Source: Campylobacteraceae bacterium | Lineage (GTDB): Bacteria; Campylobacterota; Campylobacteria; Campylobacterales; UBA6016 | Assembly: GCA_022758985.1 (NCBI GenBank) | Contig: JAEMQC010000020.1 | Coordinates: 1 to 6,148, forward strand | Reading direction: 5' to 3' | DNA: 6,148 bases | Shown: positions 1 through 6,069 of the stretch, in pieces | Layout: each line of letters starts with the position of its first letter | Position numbering within the stretch: the first letter of the stretch is position 1 | Translations under genes and position numbers: made by a program | Notes under the pieces: model-generated | Databases searched by the model: none | The model's input: only the letters and a program-made list of their open reading frames with translations | Told to the model about the DNA's origin: nothing

Positions 1-237
1 TTTGCTGGTTGAGCTTGTGCCGACATCCAGGTTTACAACGTCAAGACCCAGCCTTTTTGCCGCGACCTCAAAAGAACTTCTGGTTCTGGTAGAGTTTTCA
101 AAAAATATATTAATAAGCAGCTTGTTTTGGTGTGTTTTTTTGCATGGCTCTTCGTCGTTTAAGAACTTCTCAGCTCTTTTTAAAAGCTCCTCTATCTCTT
201 CTTTGCTAAAGTCTTGTGTTGTTAAAAGATGTCTCAT
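1..237 (-). CDS. pyrB: Aspartate carbamoyltransferase catalytic subunit, N-terminal part (truncated by window edge)
   Basis: Aspartate carbamoyltransferase condenses carbamoyl phosphate with aspartate, the first committed step of pyrimidine synthesis in the cytoplasm. Only the first 79 codons are in the window; the family is usually about 300 residues. The protein starts MRHLLTTQDFSKEEIEELLK, as expected for the N-terminal helix of the carbamoyl-phosphate-binding domain. It carries the diagnostic phosphate-binding segment FFENSTRTRSSFE at about residues 45-57, where the S-T-R-T-R core contacts carbamoyl phosphate. The sequence continues into AAKRLGLDVVNLD, which distinguishes it from ornithine carbamoyltransferase reasonably well, since that family normally has FEKxSTRTR. 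The ATG lies 10 nt after the tyrA stop codon, and a weak purine-rich ribosome site (GTGAGAG) overlaps that stop. The two genes are therefore probably co-transcribed and perhaps translationally coupled. The identification is firm despite truncation. Confidence 0.95.
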   Translation of the reverse strand, partial: MRHLLTTQDFSKEEIEELLKRAEKFLNDEEPCKKTHQNKLLINIFFENSTRTRSSFEVAAKRLGLDVVNLDVGTSSTSK

Positions 238-247
238 ATTATAGCTC

Positions 248-1078
248 TCACTTAAAAATCAGATGCAGCTCTTTTGCTTTTTCGAGTTTTTCTTCAAGGC
301 TTTCCCACTCTTCATTTTCGATGCAACTTCTAAGCTCCGAGAGGTTTTTCTCGAATAGTTTTACCGATTCTAGGAGGTTTTGTTTGTTTTGTCTAAATAT
401 CTGCGTCCACAAATCCGGCCTACTCTTTGCCAGTCTACTCATATCCCTAAAACCGCCCGCCGCCATCGAGAGTATGTCTTGCGGATTCTCTTTTGATAGT
501 ACAGTTGCCGCCAAAGAGTAGCTTATAATGTGCGGCAAATGGCTGATGTACGCCGCATGCAAATCATGCGTGGCGGAATCCATCTCTATGATTTTCATTC
601 CAAGGTCGGTAAATATTTTCTTTGCGATGTCGGCTTGTCGTTTTCCGCTTTTTTCAAGGTCGCACAAAACCACCGTGGAGTTTTTGTATAGCTCTTCTTT
701 TGCGGCCGTAGGTCCGCTATACTCGGTGCCGGTCATCGGATGTGCGGCTACGAAGCTCTCTCTTATTTCGCTTTTGACGGCGTTTGATATTTTCTCTTTG
801 GTGCTCCCGAGGTCTATCACGGTTTGAGATGCGCTTACGGGCGCAAATTCGGAGAGTATTTTGATACATATATCTACCGGCGTTGCAAGTATTACAACCT
901 CTTTCGTAAGTGCGTCCGTTAAGGATACTATCTCGTCCACGAGCCCTAGCTGCATTGCCATGATCGAGTGTTCGCTATTTAGGTCGTAGCCGCTTATTTT
1001 GTACGGCGTAGAGCTTTTTTTTAGCCCCAGTCCAAGCGAGCCGCCCATAAGACCGAGCCCTATGATAGATATTTCCAT
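248..1078 (-). CDS. tyrA: Prephenate dehydrogenase (TyrA)
   Basis: TyrA oxidatively decarboxylates prephenate to 4-hydroxyphenylpyruvate in tyrosine biosynthesis. The 276-residue product is a normal length for a stand-alone enzyme with no fused chorismate mutase or ACT domain. The N-terminal Rossmann fold shows IIGLGLMGGSLG (GxGxxG at residues 7-12) and ends its second strand in Asp32, which suggests NAD rather than NADP. HPMTGTEYSGP begins at His113, the family's catalytic histidine region. THDLHAAYISHLPH (about 170-183) and GGFRDMSR (208-215) are conserved in the helical dimerisation domain. The C-terminal ~40 residues are charged and helical. I chose the ATG at 1078 because it starts directly at the first beta strand. 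An in-frame GTG at 1090 would add four residues (MVLK). Neither start has a convincing ribosome-binding site. Divergent from bamA, as I recall for C. jejuni. Confidence 0.96.
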   Translation of the reverse strand: MEISIIGLGLMGGSLGLGLKKSSTPYKISGYDLNSEHSIMAMQLGLVDEIVSLTDALTKEVVILATPVDICIKILSEFAPVSASQTVIDLGSTKEKISNAVKSEIRESFVAAHPMTGTEYSGPTAAKEELYKNSTVVLCDLEKSGKRQADIAKKIFTDLGMKIIEMDSATHDLHAAYISHLPHIISYSLAATVLSKENPQDILSMAAGGFRDMSRLAKSRPDLWTQIFRQNKQNLLESVKLFEKNLSELRSCIENEEWESLEEKLEKAKELHLIFK

Positions 1079-1116
1079 TTTTAAAACCACGCTTTTGTTG
1101 TCACAATTTGGTCAAA

Positions 1117-1125
1117 ATTATACCA
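1117..1125 (-). promoter_or_regulatory. Extended -10 promoter for tyrA-pyrB
   Basis: The minus strand reads TGGTATAAT, a perfect match to the extended -10 consensus TGnTATAAT. No -35 hexamer is recognisable, which is usual for housekeeping promoters in Campylobacter. Transcription would start near 1110, giving a leader of about 32 nt before the tyrA ATG at 1078. Assigned by motif and position only. Confidence 0.65.
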
Positions 1126-1197
1126 AGCCCAAACTTTTTAGGCGTTTTTGGCTCTTTTTGAATGCTGTTTTTATCGGCTTTTTAAAACAAAAAAAGT

Positions 1198-1203
1198 TAA
1201 AAT
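1198..1203 (+). promoter_or_regulatory. Candidate -10 box for bamA (TAAAAT)
   Basis: TAAAAT differs by one base from TATAAT and lies 43 nt before the bamA TTG start. Transcription would begin near 1210 with a leader of about 37 nt. There is no -35 hexamer. Upstream are short T-tracts at 1135-1139, 1145-1149, 1155-1159, 1168-1172 and 1179-1183, spaced close to one DNA turn. This resembles the periodic AT-rich pattern described for C. jejuni vegetative promoters. The call is inference from motif and spacing. Confidence 0.45.
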
Positions 1204-1235
1204 CTATGAAATACCCAAATACAAACACAACGCAA

Positions 1236-1239
1236 AAGG
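1236..1239 (+). promoter_or_regulatory. Ribosome-binding site that fixes the bamA TTG start
   Basis: AAGG lies 7 nt before the TTG at 1247, within AAAAGG. It is the only good Shine-Dalgarno match near the beginning of the bamA frame. With the signal peptide that begins at this codon, it decides the start over the in-frame TTG at 1148. Confidence 0.7.
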
Positions 1240-1246
1240 TTTCAAG

Positions 1247-3457
1247 TTGAAAAAAATCTCCGCTCTTATGGCTGCGGCCTCGATAGCAAGCTATGCTTTT
1301 ACGATACAAGATATTAGATATGACGGCTTATCCAGAATTTCCCCGATGATAGCGGAAGAGTTAAGCGGCGTGCGCAAGGGCGAGGTATTCAACTACGATA
1401 AAGTCGGAAAATCGATACTAAACTTCTACTCTCAAGGATATTTCGAGGATATCTGGGTTGAAGAAAAAGACGGCGTGCTTATCTATCACTTCAAAGAAAA
1501 ACCAGTAGTTGCCAAGATAGAGTTTGCCGGGTATTCGGATACCGAAGTAGAAAAGTTTATGAGCGATCTGGGCTTTAAAAAAGGCGATAGCTACGACGAC
1601 GAAAAAATAGAAAAAAGCAAAAAATCTGTTATTAAGCATATAGAGGCGGACGGTTATTTTAATACCGTAGTCGAGGTCGACAAAAAAGACCTAAACGATG
1701 GAGCCGTAGAGGTTACATACGTAATCAACAAGGGTGAGAAAATATATATCGACAAGCTAACTACCGTCGGCAACAAAAAACTAAAGCAGGGCAAGATACT
1801 ACACCAGGCGGCAAACCAAGAGCGAGAGTTTATGGGCTGGATGTGGGGTAGAAATGACGGCAAGCTAAAACTAGAAGAGCTGCCGTACGATTCCGCTAGA
1901 ATTAAAGACGTGTATATGCAAAACGGCTATCTTGATGCTACTGTTAGCGATGCGTTTTTGAAGGCGGACTTCAATACCTATACGGCTACGCTTGATTACA
2001 AGATATTTGAGGGCGAACCATACACGATATCGGATATTAAGATAGAGCAAAAAGAGAGCGTTATAGACGAAAAGCTATTGTTTGAGGGGCTAAAGCTGAA
2101 AAAAGGCGAGGTGTTTAACGTAGAGAAGCTAAGAAAAGATATAGATGCAATCAAGAATAAGGTTGCGGACAAGGGGTATGCGTTTACGAGAGTTACGCCT
2201 GATTTTATAAAAGACGAGAAGACACATACGACGTCCGTGGTATTCGTGGTAGAACCGGGGCAAAAGGTATATATAAATAACGTATATATATCCGGCAATA
2301 CCAGAACGCTGGATAACGTTGTCAGACGCGAGGTTTTCTTGGCGCCCGGCGATCTTTATAGCTTGACGGATATGACGGATTCCAAAAACGCCCTAAAAAG
2401 AACCGGTTATTTTGAGGATGTAACGATAGATGAAAAAAGAGTCTCCGCCGATAAGATGGATCTGCTCGTAAAAGTAAAAGAGGCTCCGACCGGAAATGTT
2501 ATGGTTGGCGGCGGCTACGGTAGTTATGATGGCCTAATCTTTAATGCTGGGATAAACGACAAAAACGTATTCGGAAGCGGGCTTAGTCTTGGATTTAATG
2601 CGGAACTTTCCGGAAAACAAAACAACTTCGATATATCTCTTACAAATCCTAGGCTTAGAGACGGTAAATACTCTCTTGGCGGAGATATATTCTCTAGAAA
2701 ATATATTGCCTATGACTACACCGAAAAAAGTACCGGTATCAGCGTGACAAGCGGTAGACAGCTAACAAGATACCTCTCAGCCGGTGCGTCGTATCAGTAT
2801 GCGACGATTAAATATTCGGAGCTATCGTCTAATATTACGCGACCTGAAGATTTTGATAGCACTACAAAATCATCCGTAACGCCGTTTTTAAGTTTTGACA
2901 ACACGGACGACTACTATGTTCCAAGAAGGGGCGTGACTGCTAGCACAAGCCTTGAGTATGCTGGTCTTGGAGGAAAAGAGAAATACGCAAAGAGCTTTTC
3001 AAGAGTCGGGTATTTCTACGGATTTGACGATCTTATAAACTACGATGCGATATTTAGATATAAGGCCAGGCTGGGCTGGATACTTAACGACCAAAGGATT
3101 GCTAGAGGTAGCAAGTTTTATATGGGTGGTCTCTCTTCCGTAAGAGGTTATCAGTCCAGCTCGATCGGCACAAAAGACGCAAATAATTATTTACTCGGAG
3201 ATACAAAAACATTCTCAAATAGCGTGGAGCTGAGTATGCCGCTTATTGAAGCTGCAAAAATGAGATATTCACTATTTTATGACTATGGTATGATAGGCAC
3301 CTCTAGCCTTAATGAGAATACGAGAGCCGGATACGGTATTGCCCTTGAGTGGATATCTCCGCTTGGTCCGATACAGATTATATACGCCAAGCCTCTAAAC
3401 GAGAAAACTGGCGACAAAACTTCAAATATAGAGTTTACGATAGGTTCGAGATTTTAG
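1247..3457 (+). CDS. bamA: Outer membrane protein assembly factor BamA (Omp85)
   Basis: BamA is the outer-membrane core of the machine that folds and inserts beta-barrel proteins. The product is 736 residues, close to the ~740 expected for epsilonproteobacterial Omp85. The start is TTG: it is preceded by AAGG at 7 nt and opens a Sec signal peptide, MKKISALMAAASIASYA, with likely cleavage after SYA (residue 17). The frame stays open upstream to a TTG at 1148, but those 33 codons would bury the signal peptide. Five POTRA repeats follow at about residues 18-87, 88-165, 166-258, 259-342 and 343-425; the last opens VYINNVYISGNTRT. The barrel spans about 430-736. It contains DNTDDYYVPRRG, the conserved VRGY motif of the inward loop (632-635), and ends in a terminal Phe (GSRF), the usual barrel-insertion signal. 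TAG is followed at once by TAA. No Rho-independent terminator serves this direction. Confidence 0.96.
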   Translation: MKKISALMAAASIASYAFTIQDIRYDGLSRISPMIAEELSGVRKGEVFNYDKVGKSILNFYSQGYFEDIWVEEKDGVLIYHFKEKPVVAKIEFAGYSDTEVEKFMSDLGFKKGDSYDDEKIEKSKKSVIKHIEADGYFNTVVEVDKKDLNDGAVEVTYVINKGEKIYIDKLTTVGNKKLKQGKILHQAANQEREFMGWMWGRNDGKLKLEELPYDSARIKDVYMQNGYLDATVSDAFLKADFNTYTATLDYKIFEGEPYTISDIKIEQKESVIDEKLLFEGLKLKKGEVFNVEKLRKDIDAIKNKVADKGYAFTRVTPDFIKDEKTHTTSVVFVVEPGQKVYINNVYISGNTRTLDNVVRREVFLAPGDLYSLTDMTDSKNALKRTGYFEDVTIDEKRVSADKMDLLVKVKEAPTGNVMVGGGYGSYDGLIFNAGINDKNVFGSGLSLGFNAELSGKQNNFDISLTNPRLRDGKYSLGGDIFSRKYIAYDYTEKSTGISVTSGRQLTRYLSAGASYQYATIKYSELSSNITRPEDFDSTTKSSVTPFLSFDNTDDYYVPRRGVTASTSLEYAGLGGKEKYAKSFSRVGYFYGFDDLINYDAIFRYKARLGWILNDQRIARGSKFYMGGLSSVRGYQSSSIGTKDANNYLLGDTKTFSNSVELSMPLIEAAKMRYSLFYDYGMIGTSSLNENTRAGYGIALEWISPLGPIQIIYAKPLNEKTGDKTSNIEFTIGSRF

Positions 3458-3484
3458 TAAAAAAAGAGCTCTTAGACGAGCTCT
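3458..3484 (-). terminator. Rho-independent terminator of the cosR-ferredoxin-ppx operon
   Basis: On the minus strand a 7-bp stem, AGAGCTC/GAGCTCT (arms 3478-3484 and 3465-3471), closes a 6-nt loop (GTCTAA) and runs directly into a T-tract at 3459-3465. The TAA stop codon of ppx/gppA lies inside the loop. The stem therefore uses the last codons of the gene, and the T-tract fills the 14-nt gap to the bamA stop. Read on the plus strand the stem has no following T-tract, so it should not be an efficient terminator for bamA. Confidence 0.75.
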
Positions 3485-4941
3485 AGCGTAAAGCTAAGGC
3501 CGCTACCCTTTAGAAGCATTTTTAGCTTCTCTTCCGCCAGATATAGCTTTTTATTTGTTTTAATACGGATGTTGCCTCTCTCGAATGAAAATTCCATTTT
3601 TGCGTCGCATTTATCTATCGATAGCGCTTCTGCGATAGAGAGTATTGTGGAGAGCCACTTGATACACTCCTCTTTGTTTTTTAGCATTCCGTAAAACTCA
3701 TCTTCGTCAAGACCGTTAAATCTTTTGCCGTGATATTTGACTATGGAGGCGATGATAAGTTTTTCCATGTGGGTAAAGCCGTAGTCTAGATTGTTTAGTA
3801 TCAAATAGTGACTATGATATCTATGACTATAAAAGTTTAGATAGGTTCCTATGTTTAGAAGTTTTGCTCCGGCATCCAAAAAGAAAAGCTCTTTATCGTC
3901 CATTTTGTGGGCGCTCTTTAAAGCGATAAACAGCTGTTTGGATAGTTTGCAGACTTGCTTCGTTCCTTCGTCGTTTATTACAAATCTGTCAAGCAGACTT
4001 CTGAGGCTCGGGCTGAAGTTTTTCGGAAATTTGTTGTTTTGGTTTCGCAGTATATCCGATAAAAATACGCCTTCTCTGACACCGACGCCGCTGGCCACCA
4101 TCTTTTGAGCCCCTACTATGTCGATGACGGATTTGATGATTAGCGCACCCTCTCTAATAACGTCGTATCTTTCTGGCTTTATTTTGAAGTTTTTTAGTTT
4201 TTGTATTTTGGAGCCTATTAGCTTATCGAGGAAGTCCGCCTTGTCGGTTAGCGTAAACTCAAAGCCGTGCAGCGTGTCTACCGGGTATTCTTGCATGCTC
4301 ATAATCGCACTTGCAAGCGCCCTATTGGTGCCGCCTATACCTATAATTGTTTTAGTTTTAAATTCAGGCGGGATTTTTGAGAGCTCCTTTTGGACAAATC
4401 TGACGGCTTCGTCGTGCGGGAGATTTTTGTCGAAAACCAACTCTTTTAGCCTGACCGTGCCTAGATTTAGCGAGATTAAGCCTTCTACTTTGCCGTTTTT
4501 TATGAGCGCGAGCTCTGTTGAGCCGCCGCCTATGTCTACCGTAACCGCATCGTCTATTTTTAGCATATTTACGGCGGCCACGGCGCCGTAGTGAGCCTCT
4601 TTCGAGCCGTCTATGACCTTGATTGCAAGACCAATCTTATCTTTTACCGTTCTTAAAAAATCAGCTCTATTTGGCGCATCCCTGACAGCGGACGTCGCGA
4701 CGCATAGTATTTTTCTTGCTTTATAGCTTTTTGCTATAGACAAAAAACCTTCCAGGGCGTTAAGCGCTCTCTCTACCGCTTCCGGTTGCAAATTGCCGCC
4801 GTTTTCGTAGGCGCCTTCCGATATTCTGACTTTTGATTTTATTTCTTTGAGGAGGTGAAACCCAAACCTGCTGGTACGTTCGAAAACGACCATTCTGGCA
4901 GAGTTTGAGCCGATGTCGATAACGGCGGTTATTCGAGCCAT
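3472..4941 (-). CDS. Ppx/GppA family exopolyphosphatase / guanosine pentaphosphate phosphohydrolase
   Basis: This cytoplasmic family hydrolyses terminal phosphates of polyphosphate and/or converts pppGpp to ppGpp, linking it to the stringent response. The 489-residue length matches full-length members (about 490-515). Domain I opens with the phosphate-1 loop VIDIGSNSARM (7-17). ATSAVRDAPNR (82-92) and GSKEAHYG, with candidate catalytic Glu115, follow. The phosphate-2 loop VDIGGGSTEL is at 135-144, then NLGTVRLKE (159-167) and IGIGGTNRALA (200-210). The C-terminal ~180 residues form the HD-like helical domain, with D356, RYHSHYLI (from 374) and VKYHGKR (401-407). It is therefore not the short two-domain form. 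The sequence cannot decide between Ppx and GppA, so I give no symbol. The ATG lies 4 nt after the ferredoxin stop with only a weak ribosome site, pointing to translational coupling. The same neighbours occur in C. jejuni as I recall. Confidence 0.92.
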   Translation of the reverse strand: MARITAVIDIGSNSARMVVFERTSRFGFHLLKEIKSKVRISEGAYENGGNLQPEAVERALNALEGFLSIAKSYKARKILCVATSAVRDAPNRADFLRTVKDKIGLAIKVIDGSKEAHYGAVAAVNMLKIDDAVTVDIGGGSTELALIKNGKVEGLISLNLGTVRLKELVFDKNLPHDEAVRFVQKELSKIPPEFKTKTIIGIGGTNRALASAIMSMQEYPVDTLHGFEFTLTDKADFLDKLIGSKIQKLKNFKIKPERYDVIREGALIIKSVIDIVGAQKMVASGVGVREGVFLSDILRNQNNKFPKNFSPSLRSLLDRFVINDEGTKQVCKLSKQLFIALKSAHKMDDKELFFLDAGAKLLNIGTYLNFYSHRYHSHYLILNNLDYGFTHMEKLIIASIVKYHGKRFNGLDEDEFYGMLKNKEECIKWLSTILSIAEALSIDKCDAKMEFSFERGNIRIKTNKKLYLAEEKLKMLLKGSGLSFTLELV

Positions 4942-4945
4942 ACCG

Positions 4946-5197
4946 TTAGTTTTTGTTTTGGAGCTGTTTAAATTTAAACTTCAATTCTTCAAGTGTTTCT
5001 TGGGTATCCGGGTCCAGTTTTATACAGTCTACCGGACATACCGCAACGCAAGCCGGTTCGTCATAGTGGCCTACACACTCCGTGCATCTGTCGGCGTCTA
5101 TGACGTATATAGGATCACCCTCGGAAATCGCACCATTGGGACACTCGTCTACGCACGCATCGCATGCGATACACTCGTCTGTTATCAGTAAAGCCAT
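4946..5197 (-). CDS. fdxB: 2[4Fe-4S] ferredoxin, Alvin/YfhL type
   Basis: A small cytoplasmic electron carrier of 83 residues. It has two cluster motifs: C9-x2-C12-x2-C15-x3-C19-P, and C38-x2-C41-x8-C50-x3-C54-P. The eight-residue insertion between the second and third cysteines of motif two (VGHYDEPA), and the C-terminal helical extension after residue 60, define the Allochromatium vinosum/E. coli YfhL subgroup. These ferredoxins typically have very low and unequal cluster potentials. Cys58 in CPVDCI is an extra, non-cluster cysteine also present in A. vinosum ferredoxin, so it is not an anomaly. The start MALLITDECIACD is typical of the family. The gene lies 66 nt after cosR and 4 nt before ppx/gppA. 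Its ribosome site is weak. The partner enzyme cannot be read from the sequence. The symbol follows the C. jejuni neighbour as I recall it. Confidence 0.93.
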   Translation of the reverse strand: MALLITDECIACDACVDECPNGAISEGDPIYVIDADRCTECVGHYDEPACVAVCPVDCIKLDPDTQETLEELKFKFKQLQNKN

Positions 5198-5236
5198 ACT
5201 AAACTCGCTTATATTGTATTCCGGGCGAAGTTATAC

Positions 5237-5265
5237 AAAATCAAAACTTAATCTTTTTTGATTTT
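5237..5265 (-). other. AT-rich perfect inverted repeat between cosR and the ferredoxin gene
   Basis: Two 10-nt arms, AAAATCAAAA (5237-5246) and TTTTGATTTT (5256-5265), are perfectly complementary around a 9-nt centre. The repeat overlaps the first two positions of the cosR stop triplet as read on the plus strand (5264-5266). In the cosR transcript it could fold as a hairpin with only one G-C pair, which would make a weak, leaky terminator or an RNA-stability element that lowers ferredoxin and ppx expression relative to cosR. As DNA it could equally be a protein-binding dyad. The function is inference. Confidence 0.4.
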
Positions 5266-5944
5266 ACTGGTCGCATGCAGGTTTTGGATAACAAAACCTA
5301 TAACCTCTTCTTCTGACAGTCTCGATAGTCGATATTTCGAGGGGTTTATCCATTTTTTGTCTGATTTGGTTAATCGCAACCTCTATTACGTTTGGAGTAA
5401 CTAATTCCGGTTCTTCCCAGATTGCGTCAAGTAGTTGTTCTTTAGAGACTATCTGGTCTCTGTGTCTTGCAAGATGCGTTAGAACCTCGAAAGGCTTGCC
5501 TTTTAGTTCTATCTCTACGCCCTTGAATGTTATCTTCTCTTCGTCCGGGTCTATTACGAGATCTTCGATTTCTATTATGCTTGTGCCGCCAAACCTTAGC
5601 CTTGCTTCTATTCTGGCAACAAGAACGTCAAAATCAAACGGTTTTCTGATATAGTCGTCCGCACCCGCTCTTAGTCCTTCTATCTCGTCCTCTTTTTCCA
5701 ATTTTGAGGATAGAAGTATCACGGCGGTTCTATTTGATTTTTTCTTAATGCTCTCTATTAGTTCTTTTGCGTCGCCGTCAGGCATTAGCCAGTTTACCAT
5801 TATAAGGTCGTAGTTTCTAATGCTAATGAAGTACATTGCATCTTTGATGCTCTCGGCATCATCAGTTTGATAGCCTAGTTCGCTAAGACCTTCCGTTACC
5901 GTTTTGTTTAATGCGGTTTCGTTTTCAACCACCAAAATTCTCAT
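5264..5944 (-). CDS. cosR: Orphan OmpR-family response regulator CosR (HsrA/HP1043 homologue)
   Basis: CosR is the oxidative-stress regulator of Campylobacter, orthologous to the essential H. pylori orphan regulator HP1043/HsrA. The 226-residue protein has an atypical receiver domain (1-115) and a winged-helix DNA-binding domain (about 122-220). The position of the phosphoacceptor aspartate holds Asn51 (MVNWLMPDG). The acidic pocket is reduced to E7-N8-E9, while the switch lysine K101 (YIRKPFDFD) remains. This fits regulation without phosphorylation, as reported for this group. The C-terminal domain, including KGKPFEVLTHLARH and ETVRRRGYRFC, matches C. jejuni CosR almost residue for residue from memory, whereas the receiver is more diverged. 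Cys218 is conserved and implicated in redox sensing as I recall. A second cysteine, Cys224, lies in the tail. The ATG at 5944 is preceded by AAGGG (5954-5958) at 9 nt. No histidine kinase is adjacent. First gene of the operon. Confidence 0.95.
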   Translation of the reverse strand: MRILVVENETALNKTVTEGLSELGYQTDDAESIKDAMYFISIRNYDLIMVNWLMPDGDAKELIESIKKKSNRTAVILLSSKLEKEDEIEGLRAGADDYIRKPFDFDVLVARIEARLRFGGTSIIEIEDLVIDPDEEKITFKGVEIELKGKPFEVLTHLARHRDQIVSKEQLLDAIWEEPELVTPNVIEVAINQIRQKMDKPLEISTIETVRRRGYRFCYPKPACDQ

Positions 5945-5973
5945 TTACATTAGCCCTTAAAAATTTTTGGTGG

Positions 5974-5982
5974 ATTATAGCA
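5974..5982 (-). promoter_or_regulatory. Extended -10 promoter for cosR-fdxB-ppx
   Basis: The minus strand reads TGCTATAAT, a perfect TGnTATAAT. Transcription would start near 5967, giving a leader of about 22 nt that contains the ribosome site AAGGG. No -35 hexamer is evident. This is the strongest promoter-like signal on this side of the region. Confidence 0.7.
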
Positions 5983-5987
5983 GAAAT

Positions 5988-6004
5988 TTTAAACTTTTTA
6001 TAAG
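5988..6004 (+). promoter_or_regulatory. Candidate CosR operator (TTTAAA-N5-TATAAG direct repeat)
   Basis: Two half-sites, TTTAAA (5988-5993) and TATAAG (5999-6004), repeat with a 5-nt spacer and an 11-nt period. They resemble the tandem TTTAAG-like half-sites described for HP1043/HsrA, from memory. The site would lie at about -21 to -37 of the cosR promoter, where a regulator could act on polymerase. A further TTTAAG is on the minus strand at 5956-5961, downstream of the predicted start. In AT-rich DNA such matches arise easily, so confidence is low. Confidence 0.3.
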
Positions 6005-6069
6005 GTTGGCACAAACTTTTTTTTAAAAATATTCCTATTTTTTGCAAAGTAGCAAGGTCAAAAGATGAG

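Noticed and set aside
528..827. Plus-strand open frame of 99 codons
   Set aside because: It is antisense to tyrA across the conserved HPMTG and SHLPH motifs.
1148..1246. 33-codon N-terminal extension of bamA from an in-frame TTG
   Set aside because: It has no ribosome site, covers the promoter region, and would place extra residues ahead of a clear signal peptide that begins at the TTG at 1247.
4118..4591. A 157-codon plus-strand open frame
   Set aside because: It lies wholly antisense to ppx/gppA over its phosphate-binding motifs, and its translation is low-complexity Ser/Leu-rich with no ribosome site. It is a shadow of the real gene.
5172..5174. Extra cysteine between ferredoxin positions seven and eight as a possible non-standard cluster ligand
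   Set aside because: On counting, both cluster motifs are complete and regular. The additional cysteine is Cys58 in CPVDCI, which is shared with A. vinosum ferredoxin.
4913..5191. Plus-strand open frame of 92 codons
   Set aside because: It is antisense to the ferredoxin gene, whose eight cluster cysteines leave no doubt about the coding strand.
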